Shown here: positions 1 to 7,105 of the stretch, piece after piece
Numbering within the stretch: position 1 is the stretch's first letter
Layout of the letters: every line of letters starts with the position of its first letter
Assembly: GCA_963205105.1 (NCBI GenBank)
Contig: CAUJJW010000180.1
Coordinates: 1-45,769 of the forward strand
Length of the DNA: 45,769 nucleotides
Direction: 5' to 3'
Source of the DNA: Verrucomicrobiota bacterium
Lineage (GTDB): Bacteria; Verrucomicrobiota; Verrucomicrobiia; Limisphaerales; CAIMTB01
Notes under the pieces: generated by a model
Told to the model about the DNA's origin: nothing
Seen by the model: the letters and a program-made list of their open reading frames with translations, nothing else
The model's database searches: none
Made by a program: the position numbers and the translations under genes

Positions 1-11
1 ATCCCGAGTTT

Positions 12-124
12 GTAGCGGCGGGCGTCTCGCCTGCCGTTGAACCGGGCATCTTGCCCGGCGGAAAGTTCGGGCGATCACGGGTCGTTTGGACCAGGACTCC
101 GGGGGGCGAGACGCCCGCCGCTAC
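12..124. repeat. Inverted pair of the 24-bp GTAGCGG repeat unit at murQ 5' end
   Basis: A 24-bp unit starting GTAGCGGCGGGCGTCTCG lies at 12-35. A near-identical unit lies in inverse orientation at 101-124, so the pair could fold into a long hairpin. The spacer has its own small hairpin (CCGGGC-atctt-GCCCGG, around 42-58). The same unit recurs near 6785, 16366, 24057 and 24325. The inverted right-hand unit is read through in frame by the murQ reading frame, giving the low-complexity 'GGETPAAT' stretch. Confidence 0.85.
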
Positions 125-998
125 GGACGATGCAGCGATCCTTCCCAAGACCACCCGCCTCTCCCCCACGGAGGAGCGTCATCCAAAGTCCATGGGCTTG
201 GACCGACTGACGTCCGGGGCGGCCGTGGATCTCCTCTTGAACGAGGATGCGCGGATTCCTGCTGCGATCCGACGACTGAAACCGCGGTTGCATCGAGCCT
301 TGCGCCTGATCCATCGGGCGCTGTCGACGGGCGGAAGATTGATGTACGTCGGTGCCGGCACGAGTGGGAGGCTGGGGGTGTTGGACGCGAGCGAATGCCC
401 GCCCACTTTTCGAACGCCGCCAGAGTGGGTCCAGGGCATCATTGCAGGTGGCGCCGAAGCGGTCTTCCGCGCCGTGGAAGGTGCGGAGGATGATCTGCCG
501 GCCGGCCGTCGCGCGATGGAGTTTCGAAACGTGGGGCGCCGGGACGTGGTTGTGGGCATCGCTGCCAGCGGTCGCACCCCGTTTGTGTGGGGAGCATTGG
601 CAGAGGCCCGGCAGCGGGGAGCAGCCACGATGCTGATTTGTTTCAATCCGCACCTCACCTTCGCCCCGGGTCATCGTCCCGACGTGGTGCTGGCTCCGGC
701 GATCGGTCCGGAACTGCTGACGGGTTCCACCCGCCTGAAGGCCGGTACCGCCACCAAACTCATCCTGAACCTGCTCACCACCCTGACCATGGTCCGGCTC
801 GGCAAGGTGGTGTCCAATCTGATGGTCGATCTCAACCCCGCGAACGCCAAGCTCCGCGACCGCGCGATCCGGATCACGCGCGAACTCACGGGAGCGGATG
901 AAGCCACCGCGCGGGAGGGACTCATCCGCTGCGGTTGGATCGTGAAGAACGCAGTAAAGGCCCTGACCCCACGCTCACGCCGTCAGCGCCAGGCGTAG
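51..998 (+). CDS. murQ: N-acetylmuramic acid 6-phosphate etherase (MurQ)
   Basis: MurQ cleaves the lactyl ether of MurNAc-6-phosphate to give GlcNAc-6-phosphate and D-lactate, in cytoplasmic cell-wall recycling. The SIS-domain signatures are all present: GGRLMYVGAGTSGRLGVLD followed by ASECPPTF (carrying the catalytic Glu of the family), AVEGAEDD (second conserved Glu), VVGIAASGRTPFV, STRLKAGTATKL, and the C-terminal NLMVDLNPANAKL block. Length beyond the conserved start is normal for the family. The start is uncertain. Conserved homology begins near 'TEERHPKSM' (about nt 168-194). The only ordinary start codons in frame are TTG at 51, upstream of and reading through the repeat, and ATG at 192, which would cut off the conserved TE..HP motif. 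The frame is open to the window edge. The 3' end overlaps the convergent epimerase gene by 16 bp. Function is secure; the start is not. Confidence 0.9.
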   Translation: MPGGKFGRSRVVWTRTPGGETPAATDDAAILPKTTRLSPTEERHPKSMGLDRLTSGAAVDLLLNEDARIPAAIRRLKPRLHRALRLIHRALSTGGRLMYVGAGTSGRLGVLDASECPPTFRTPPEWVQGIIAGGAEAVFRAVEGAEDDLPAGRRAMEFRNVGRRDVVVGIAASGRTPFVWGALAEARQRGAATMLICFNPHLTFAPGHRPDVVLAPAIGPELLTGSTRLKAGTATKLILNLLTTLTMVRLGKVVSNLMVDLNPANAKLRDRAIRITRELTGADEATAREGLIRCGWIVKNAVKALTPRSRRQRQA

Positions 999-1993
999 CC
1001 GTTGGCGCGAAACCAATGCACGGCGTCGGCCAGAGCCTGACGGGGTGGTGTCTGCGGCAGGCCGAGTTCCCGAACCGCCTTGGAGGGGTCAAAGAACATC
1101 TTGTACTTGGCCATGCGCACCCCGCCCAAAGGGGCCATCGGCGTAAACCCGGTCACCTTGGCAAATGCCTCGTTAGCCACCGCTCCCAACCAGGCCAACG
1201 AATAGGGGACACGAAATCGCGGGGCGGGAATGTGGGTGATCTCCTCCAGCACCTGCAGCATCTCCTGCATGGTCCAGTTCCCCTCGCGATGGCCAAGAAT
1301 GTAGCGCTCCCCGATCCGGCCTTTTTCAGCGGCCAGGATGTGGCCGATGGCGACATCCCGGACGTGGACGTAGTTCAACCCGGTGTCCATGAAGGCCGGC
1401 AGAGCCCGGTTCTGGTAATCAAGGATCACCTGCCCGGTCGGAGTGGGTTTCGCATCCCGGGGCCCAACAGGGGCGCTGGGATTCACAATCACCACCGGAG
1501 CCCCGCGGGCAGCGCATTCTCGCGCCACCACCTCCCCCCGCCACTTGGAGATCTTGTAGTGGTTGGACATCTGGCTTTCGTCCACCGGGGTGTCCTCGTT
1601 GGTCGGAACGATGCGTCCGGCAGCATCCGCCTTGGGCAGTCCAATGCAGCCCACCGTGCTGGTGTACACGATCCTCTGACACCCCGCCGCGTGCGCCTCT
1701 TCGATGACACACCGCGTGCCTTCCACATTCGCGCGATACATGGGCACGTAGTCCGGCAGCCAAAGGTGGTAACTCGCCGCCACGTGGAAACACCAGTCGC
1801 AGCCCGCCAGCCCCTTCCGCAGCGCACCACGATCCTCCAAATCACCGCGCACGGTCTCATAGCGCGCGTCGCGGAGTCCCAAATGAACTCCATTGCCGCG
1901 AAGCAGCGCACGGACCTTATGTCCGCGTCCCAACAGCTCATGTACCAGATTCGACCCCACGAATCCGGAAGCCCCCGTCACAAAACACAACAT
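983..1993 (-). CDS. NAD(P)-dependent extended SDR, HpnA-like sugar epimerase/dihydroflavonol-reductase type
   Basis: 336 residues. The N-terminal Rossmann motif is FVTGASGFVGSNL (GxxGxxG). It is followed by an HVAASYHLWLPD segment and MYRANVEGT, then a YTSTVG strand and the active-site YKISK (Tyr-x-x-x-Lys), then VNPSAPVGPRD and PTPTGQ. This block pattern matches hopanoid-associated epimerase HpnA and related dihydroflavonol-4-reductase-like enzymes. Substrate cannot be read from sequence, and no hopanoid genes (squalene cyclase, hpn) lie in the window, so the hopanoid role is only a family analogy. The ATG at 1993 has one of the few good Shine-Dalgarno sequences here (GAGGA, 7 nt upstream). 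It is convergent with murQ, overlapping it by 16 bp, and sits 40 bp downstream of the yqeY-like gene on the same strand. Confidence 0.82.
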   Translation of the reverse strand: MLCFVTGASGFVGSNLVHELLGRGHKVRALLRGNGVHLGLRDARYETVRGDLEDRGALRKGLAGCDWCFHVAASYHLWLPDYVPMYRANVEGTRCVIEEAHAAGCQRIVYTSTVGCIGLPKADAAGRIVPTNEDTPVDESQMSNHYKISKWRGEVVARECAARGAPVVIVNPSAPVGPRDAKPTPTGQVILDYQNRALPAFMDTGLNYVHVRDVAIGHILAAEKGRIGERYILGHREGNWTMQEMLQVLEEITHIPAPRFRVPYSLAWLGAVANEAFAKVTGFTPMAPLGGVRMAKYKMFFDPSKAVRELGLPQTPPRQALADAVHWFRANGYAWR

Positions 1994-2033
1994 GTGATTT
2001 CCTCAACAACCTCCGACCACCGCAGGGTGGGTG

Positions 2034-2480
2034 CTAAGGCAGCAACTGCCCCACCAAGGCACTGACCGCGCGGCCGTCCGCACGCCCCGCAGCCTTGGCT
2101 TGGACCGCCTTGATCACGGCGCCCATCTCCTTCTTCGAGACAGCCCCCGCCGCGGCAATCGCTTCCTTGACCAAAACCTCCAGCTCCTCGGCGGTCAGCA
2201 TCTTCGGCAGGAACGCCTCCAACACCGTGATCTCCGCCTTTTCCTTCGCAGCCAATTCCGGGCGTCCGCCTTTTTCGAACTGCTCCGAAGCGTCACGCCG
2301 CTTCTTGACCTCTTTCTGAACGACGCTAACGAACTCGGAGTCACCCAGGCTGTCCACTTTTTTTTCCATCGCGGCGTAGCCAAGGGCCGACTTCAACATC
2401 CGCAACGCACCCAAACGATCCGCGTCCTTCGCCAGCATCGCCACCTTCACTTCTTGCGCAAGCCGCTCATTCAATGACAT
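2034..2480 (-). CDS. GatB/YqeY domain protein
   Basis: 148 residues starting MSLNERLAQEVKVAMLAKD. The family hallmarks are all there: RLGALRMLKSAL, a central helical region with EVKKRRDASEQFEKGGR, LEAFLPKML, and a C-terminal MGAVIKAVQAKAAGRADGR segment that resembles the tail of the GatB amidotransferase subunit. YqeY-type proteins are free-standing relatives of the tRNA-binding domain of GatB; their role is not well defined, and tRNA or translation-linked functions have been suggested. I chose the ATG at 2480 because the homology begins there; an upstream extension in the same frame to 2717 would overlap the divergent transporter gene and has no family similarity. It probably shares a transcript with the downstream epimerase (40-bp gap). 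Confidence 0.85.
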   Translation of the reverse strand: MSLNERLAQEVKVAMLAKDADRLGALRMLKSALGYAAMEKKVDSLGDSEFVSVVQKEVKKRRDASEQFEKGGRPELAAKEKAEITVLEAFLPKMLTAEELEVLVKEAIAAAGAVSKKEMGAVIKAVQAKAAGRADGRAVSALVGQLLP

Positions 2481-2628
2481 TTCGAAAGCCTGCCACGAAC
2501 CCCAACCCCACGCCACAACTCCAAACGATTTCACCAGGAAATCTTCCCCCAGAAACGAATCCAACGCAGGCACGCGACGTGATCCCCGGATTGAATCGTC
2601 CCTTCTCACCATGCTTGAGTGCGTCCGA

Positions 2629-3408
2629 ATGAATCGCCGAGTTTTTCTCGCCATCGCCGCCGGATGCATCGCCACTGGATGTTCCCCCCGAAATGGCCAG
2701 CGGCTGGTGGTCGGCATGGAACTCAGTTATCCGCCGTTCGAGATGACCGACGAACAAGGCCAACCCACAGGGGTCAGCGTCGACCTGGCCAGGGCGCTCG
2801 CCCAGGATTTGCAGCGCGAACTCGCGATCGAAAACATCGCCTTCGACGGCCTGATCCCGGCCCTCAAGACCGGCAAGATCGACCTGATCCTCTCCTCCCT
2901 GACCCGCACCGACGAGCGGGCGGCGTCGATCGATTTCTCCGAACCTTATCTGGAAACCGGCCTCTGTCTGCTCGCCGGCAAAAATTCCCCCATCCAGTCA
3001 GCCGCCGACCTCGATCACCCGGGCCGGAAGATCGCGGTCAAGAAGGGCACCACCGGCCACACGTACGCCGTCGCTCATCTGAAACAGGCCTCCGTGCTGG
3101 TCCTCGACAAGGAAGCCTCCGCCGTGCTGGAGGTGGTCCAGGGCAAGGTGGACGCCTTCGTTTACGATCAGTTTTCCATTTTCCAACACTGGAACCGGAA
3201 TCCGGAGACCACGCGCGCCCTTCTCCAGCCGTTTCAGAAGGAACGCTGGGCAATCGGGGTGCGAAAAGGAAACACCCCGCTGGTCGATTCCGTGAACGGG
3301 TTCCTCACCCGATTCCGCAAGGACGGCGGTTTCGAACGACTCGGCGATCGTTGGCTCCGGGAGCCCAAGGAGGGCTTCCGGAAGCTCGGACTGGATTTCG
3401 TCTTTTAA
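2629..3408 (+). CDS. Polar amino-acid ABC transporter substrate-binding lipoprotein
   Basis: 259 residues from ATG 2629. The N-terminus MNRRVFLAIAAGCIATGCS carries two candidate lipobox cysteines (IAAGC and IATGC), so it is likely a membrane-anchored lipoprotein. The mature part is a family-3 solute-binding protein: LVVGMELSYPPFEM, GVSVDLARALA, FDGLIPALKTGKIDLILSSLTRT (conserved F..LIPAL..GKiD block), SIDFSEPYL, IAVKKGTTG, and the hinge-region VDAFVYDQ. Such proteins deliver amino acids or related polar solutes to an inner-membrane permease. It is the first gene of an importer (binding protein, permease, ATPase) with short gaps of 22 and 8 bp. The ligand cannot be assigned. An alternative ATG at 2611 would add six residues ahead of the signal sequence. 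Confidence 0.9.
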   Translation: MNRRVFLAIAAGCIATGCSPRNGQRLVVGMELSYPPFEMTDEQGQPTGVSVDLARALAQDLQRELAIENIAFDGLIPALKTGKIDLILSSLTRTDERAASIDFSEPYLETGLCLLAGKNSPIQSAADLDHPGRKIAVKKGTTGHTYAVAHLKQASVLVLDKEASAVLEVVQGKVDAFVYDQFSIFQHWNRNPETTRALLQPFQKERWAIGVRKGNTPLVDSVNGFLTRFRKDGGFERLGDRWLREPKEGFRKLGLDFVF

Positions 3409-3430
3409 CCCGGCGTTCGATTTCCTCCTC

Positions 3431-4219
3431 GTGCGCCGTTTTTTCCTGGCCCCGGCCGGCCCCTCCTCAGCCCCGACGCCACCCGGGATTCTTGCCGCCC
3501 ATTTCCTGCTGGTGCTGGGGGTTCTGACCTTTGGCTTCACACTCACTTTCCACCAACTGCAATATCACTGGAATTGGGAGGGCCCCTGGCGCTACCGCGC
3601 CCTGTTCTGGAAAGGCTGGCTCACCACGCTCGCCCTCGCACTCGCGTCCCTCGGCCTCAGTGCCATCGTCGGCGCCACCGCCGCCCTGGCCGCCAAATCC
3701 CGTTTCCTACCCGCCCGCGCCGCCAGCCGGCTCTACGTCGAATTGGTGCGCGGCACTCCGTTCCTGGTCCAGATCCTGGTGCTGTTCTACGTCGTCGCAC
3801 CCGCGCTGCGTCTCGACAACCGCTTCATCGTCGGAACCCTCGCGCTGGCCCTGTTCGCGGGTGCCTACATCACGGAAATCATCCGTGCCGGCATCGACAG
3901 CGTCGGGAGGTCCCAATGGGAAACCGCCCGTTCTATCGGACTTACCACCGCCCAAACGTATCGGCACATCGTCGCACCCCAGGCCCTGCGCCAAACCCTC
4001 CCGCCTCTGGCCGGCCAGTTCGTCTCCCTGGTCAAGGATTCCTCCCTGCTCTCCGTCATCGGGATCGGCGAGTTCGCCCTGAATGCCCAGCAGGTCAACG
4101 CCCTCACCTACGGCACGCTCGAATGTTACCTGCCCCTCGCCTTGGGCTATCTGGTCCTGACCCTGCCCCTTTCGCTGTGGGCGCGTCACCTCGAGCGGCG
4201 GACCCACTTCGATACCTAG
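3431..4219 (+). CDS. Polar amino-acid ABC transporter permease (HisM/GlnP type)
   Basis: 262 residues from a GTG start 22 bp after the binding-protein gene. An N-terminal membrane helix (LLVLGVLTFGFTLTF) is followed by a periplasmic segment and then the core of a His/Glu/Gln/Arg-type permease: WLTTLALALASLGLSAIVG, RGTPFLVQILVLFYVVAPAL, the GAYITEIIRAGIDSV helix, and the EAA-loop equivalent around QWETARSIGLTTAQTYRHI, which contacts the ATPase. LPPLAGQFVSLVKDSSLLS is the usual C-terminal block. The extra N-terminal helix before the core is longer than in minimal HisM proteins. Only one permease gene is present, so the translocation pore is probably a homodimer. Confidence 0.9.
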   Translation: MRRFFLAPAGPSSAPTPPGILAAHFLLVLGVLTFGFTLTFHQLQYHWNWEGPWRYRALFWKGWLTTLALALASLGLSAIVGATAALAAKSRFLPARAASRLYVELVRGTPFLVQILVLFYVVAPALRLDNRFIVGTLALALFAGAYITEIIRAGIDSVGRSQWETARSIGLTTAQTYRHIVAPQALRQTLPPLAGQFVSLVKDSSLLSVIGIGEFALNAQQVNALTYGTLECYLPLALGYLVLTLPLSLWARHLERRTHFDT

Positions 4220-4227
4220 GCTGAGCC

Positions 4228-4962
4228 ATGAACCTCCGCCTTCACGATCTCTCCAAATCCTTCGACGGCCGAACCGTTCTCCAGCGGGTTCACCTCGAAC
4301 TCCAGGACGTCCACGCCCTCGTCCTCATCGGACCTTCCGGCGGCGGAAAATCCACCCTGCTCCGCCTGCTCGCCGGTTTGGAGTCCCCCGACTCCGGCAC
4401 CATCGAGATCGACGGCTCCGGCCTACCCTTTGGCAACGAAGCCGCCCTGCGCCGTCATCGCCTTCAAACCGGGTTCGTGTTTCAGGCCCACAATCTGTTT
4501 CCCCACCTGACCGCCCTCGAAAACGTCGCCCTCCCGCTCATTCATGTGCATGGCGTTCCACGTCCCGAAGCCCGCCGCCAGGCACTGGAGCTTCTCGCCC
4601 GGTTCAAACTCGACAGCCACGCTCACCAGCGGCCTTACGAACTGTCCGGCGGCCAGCGCCAGCGCGTCGCCATCGCCCGATCGCTCGCCGTCAAACCCCG
4701 CCTCCTGCTCTTCGATGAACCCACGTCGGCGCTCGACCCCGAAATGACCGCCGAAGTGCTCGACACCATCGCCGCCCTCAAACCGGAGGGTCGCGATTTC
4801 GTGCTCGTCACCCACCAGATGGGCTTTGCCCGAAGGGTCGCCGACCACCTGGCCTTCCTCGGCGATGGCGGTATCGCCGCCCATGGCCCCGGCACATCCC
4901 TGCTGGATTCCCCGCCCACACCCGGCATCCGCAAGTTCCTGGAGCGCGTGCTGCACTACTGA
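4228..4962 (+). CDS. Polar amino-acid ABC transporter ATP-binding protein
   Basis: 244 residues, ATG 8 bp after the permease stop. Walker A is GPSGGGKST, the Q-loop is FVFQAHNLFPHLTALENV, the signature is LSGGQRQRVAIARSLA, Walker B is LLLFDEPTSALDP, and the H-loop is VLVTHQMGFA. The Q-loop sequence and the ALDPEM stretch are typical of the GlnQ/HisP subgroup, agreeing with the neighbouring binding protein and permease. It energises uptake of the polar solute from the cytoplasmic side. The gene ends 22 bp before the stop of the convergent pyrophosphatase gene, with no obvious U-tract terminator between them. Confidence 0.93.
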   Translation: MNLRLHDLSKSFDGRTVLQRVHLELQDVHALVLIGPSGGGKSTLLRLLAGLESPDSGTIEIDGSGLPFGNEAALRRHRLQTGFVFQAHNLFPHLTALENVALPLIHVHGVPRPEARRQALELLARFKLDSHAHQRPYELSGGQRQRVAIARSLAVKPRLLLFDEPTSALDPEMTAEVLDTIAALKPEGRDFVLVTHQMGFARRVADHLAFLGDGGIAAHGPGTSLLDSPPTPGIRKFLERVLHY

Positions 4963-4984
4963 GCCGGTTGAAAGCCGCATCCCG

Positions 4985-6646
4985 TCACGGCTTCGGCGCC
5001 GGCATCCGCACCAACTGATGCGTCAGGTAGGGAAGCAACTGCTTCTTGCGCGACACAATGCCCGCCATTTCGAAGATGCCCGGCTCCACTTCGGGATAGT
5101 CGATGGTCTCGACAAAGGCCGGATCGCCCGCCAGCAGCAGCAACGAGGTCTGTTCCACCACGTCAGTCACCAGCAACGCCGAGAACAGGTAGGCGTGACG
5201 TTCCCGATAGGTCGACAACGCCTCCTGAACCGCCGCCTTCCGCTGACGAAAATTGTCAAAGCCCAGTTCCTCAATCTGGGCCACCGAGTAGCGCCACGCG
5301 CCCTCCACGTACTCCTTGCAGTCCGCTGTAATCGCCTGCGCCGGCGCCCTCGACACCAGGATTGAGCCCGAGGCGAAGAGTTTGTCGGTGAACTCCTTCG
5401 CATTCACCCCCGCAAGCTTCTCCAGACGCGCCAGCACTTCCGCATCACGCGCCGTGGTGGTCGGTGACGTCAGGTTCAGCGTGTCCGCCACCAAACCCGA
5501 GAGCAGGACTCCGGCGATGGATGACGGCAGTTCCACGCCGTAACGCAGGAAACAATCGGCCACGATCGTGCTGGTGGATCCCACCGGCTCGTTGCGGAAC
5601 AGGATCGGTTGCTGGGTCCGCAACGCCCCGATCCGATGGTGATCAATGATCTCCAGAATCTCGACCTGATCGGCGCCGTTGACCGCCTGCGACAGCTCGT
5701 TGTGGTCGACGAGAATCAGCTTCCGGTCCACCGGCTTCAGGAAATCCGACTTAGTCAGAATACCCACCACCCGCTTGTCGTCGTCCACCACCGGGAATGC
5801 GCCAAACGCGGATGCCGTCGCGACGTCCCGCACCCGCCCGAGCAGTTCGTCCTTGTGGAAGGAAAGGAAGTGCTCCTCCTGCACGTGCCGGACCGGAACG
5901 GCGGCACGGCACAGCATCGCCGAAGTTGCCGTGTCAAAAGGCGAGATAAGCAGGGACACTTCATTGGCACGGGCCAATGCCGAGATTTCCTCCTCCACCG
6001 CCAATCCGCCCGTCACCACCAACGCCCGAACCCGGGCTTCCACCGCGTGCTTCTGGATGTCGGTACGATCCCCCACCAGCACCAGCAGTTTCTCGGGCGG
6101 ATAGCTCTGCAGGCGTTGGAGGAAGGACGAGCTCTTCATCGCCCCAATCATCAGAATCAGGTCGTCCTCCCGATCCGGCTCAAACGCACACATCATCCGC
6201 CCCTTCAGCGCCCGCGTCAGGCTGCGCAAGGTTCCAATCACCCGTCGCGAATCAAACGCGCGTCCGGTCGCCGGAAAAAAGAACTTGCTGGCCTTGAACA
6301 CCGACACCAGCGCCCGGCATCGCCGTTCCGCATCCAGGATCGGCAGGACCCGCACGTTGGCGTTGTCCATCATCGACAGCGCCTCGGTCGCCGTCGCCTC
6401 CGGCGCCACGCTCAACACATGGGTTTCCATCACGTCCGACACCCGCGGCGAAACGTCCGCCACAAACTTCGGGGACGGAACACAGAAGGTGTTCAGGATG
6501 AAATCAATGCGTTCGTTGGTGTCCCCACACCGCGCTGCAACGGCCTCCCTCAACCCCGTGCGGCGCTTGAACTCGGCGTAGCCGATCGCCGAACAAATGG
6601 CGTCCGGATCCGGGTTCCGATGCCCGATGACAAGTACCTCCCTCAT
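4985..6646 (-). CDS. Manganese-dependent inorganic pyrophosphatase with CBS and DRTGG regulatory domains
   Basis: 553 residues from ATG 6646 (MREVLVIGHRNPDPDAICSA). Family II pyrophosphatases hydrolyse PPi in the cytoplasm using Mn/Co held by DHH-family motifs: HRNPDPDA at residues 9-16, LVDHNELSQ, and the DHH signature IIDHHRIG. The DHHA2 substrate-binding domain follows. Between the first motif and the rest is a regulatory insertion: CBS-like segment (SDVMETHVLSVAPEATATEAL, residues about 68-130), a DRTGG-like region (VLVGDRTDIQKHAVEARVRALVVTGG type, seen in pieces), and a second CBS (ILTKSDFL). In other bacteria such CBS-DRTGG pyrophosphatases are controlled by adenine nucleotides and diadenosine polyphosphates; nucleotide control is inferred here. 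An upstream extension to 6742 would be non-homologous. Confidence 0.92.
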   Translation of the reverse strand: MREVLVIGHRNPDPDAICSAIGYAEFKRRTGLREAVAARCGDTNERIDFILNTFCVPSPKFVADVSPRVSDVMETHVLSVAPEATATEALSMMDNANVRVLPILDAERRCRALVSVFKASKFFFPATGRAFDSRRVIGTLRSLTRALKGRMMCAFEPDREDDLILMIGAMKSSSFLQRLQSYPPEKLLVLVGDRTDIQKHAVEARVRALVVTGGLAVEEEISALARANEVSLLISPFDTATSAMLCRAAVPVRHVQEEHFLSFHKDELLGRVRDVATASAFGAFPVVDDDKRVVGILTKSDFLKPVDRKLILVDHNELSQAVNGADQVEILEIIDHHRIGALRTQQPILFRNEPVGSTSTIVADCFLRYGVELPSSIAGVLLSGLVADTLNLTSPTTTARDAEVLARLEKLAGVNAKEFTDKLFASGSILVSRAPAQAITADCKEYVEGAWRYSVAQIEELGFDNFRQRKAAVQEALSTYRERHAYLFSALLVTDVVEQTSLLLLAGDPAFVETIDYPEVEPGIFEMAGIVSRKKQLLPYLTHQLVRMPAPKP

Positions 6647-6767
6647 GAGTGCGGTCGGGACGCTATCGACGCCACGCCCCACCCGCAAGGTCGGTCCAGT
6701 CCGCCAAATCCCACATTTGCCACGCCCGCCCCCTGCCGGCATGGTCGCCCCATGCCGGCACGGCTTC

Positions 6768-6850
6768 CCATGAACCGGTCGTCCGTAGCGGCGGGCGTCC
6801 CGCCTGCCGTAGCGGCGGGCGTCCCGCCCCCCGGAATCCCCGGTTCATGG
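6768..6850. repeat. Palindrome-bounded module with two 24-bp tandem units
   Basis: The module is bounded by perfect 11-bp inverted repeats, CCATGAACCGG (6768-6778) and CCGGTTCATGG (6840-6850). Inside are two tandem 24-bp units (6785-6808 and 6809-6832) beginning GTAGCGGCGGGCG. It is followed by a CAATACGTGTCC...GGAAAACG stretch (about 6854-6881) that recurs at about 7142-7170 and, diverged, at about 16724-16752. It looks like a REP/MITE-type non-coding module. Confidence 0.85.
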
Positions 6851-6930
6851 TCTCAATACGTGTCCATTTTTGGAAAACGTTCCTCGCCATGAACGGTTCA
6901 TGCCAGCGATCGCGAGGGTTGAAACGAGCT

Positions 6931-7105
6931 CCCTCACCCCAACCCTCTCCCGAAGGGAGAGGGAGTTGCATGCCCCCCGCCGTGTTTCTCCAAAACCCCA
7001 TCCGTGCGAGCCGTCGCCACTCGCACCAGCCAACCCCCTTCTCCACCCGCCAACACCCGCGGGGACTATTCTCCCTCTCCCTCCGGGAGAGGGTCGGGGT
7101 GAGGG
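6931..7105. repeat. 175-bp element with 21-bp terminal inverted repeats (copy 1)
   Basis: The left end (6931-6951) begins CCCTCACCCCAACCC. The right end (7085-7105) is its reverse complement with one mismatch. Each end also contains a small internal hairpin (CTCTCCC-gaa-GGGAGAG at the left). The 16514-16688 copy has exactly the same length and similar ends, with a diverged middle. No coding capacity is credible inside. The right end carries the only ordinary in-frame start (GTG 7099) for the following gene. Confidence 0.85.

Noticed and set aside
6649..7098. N-terminal extension of the DUF1549 protein through the repeat region
   Set aside because: The translated stretch is repeat DNA read in frame (the same sequence gives different peptides in other copies) and puts 170 residues ahead of the signal peptide.
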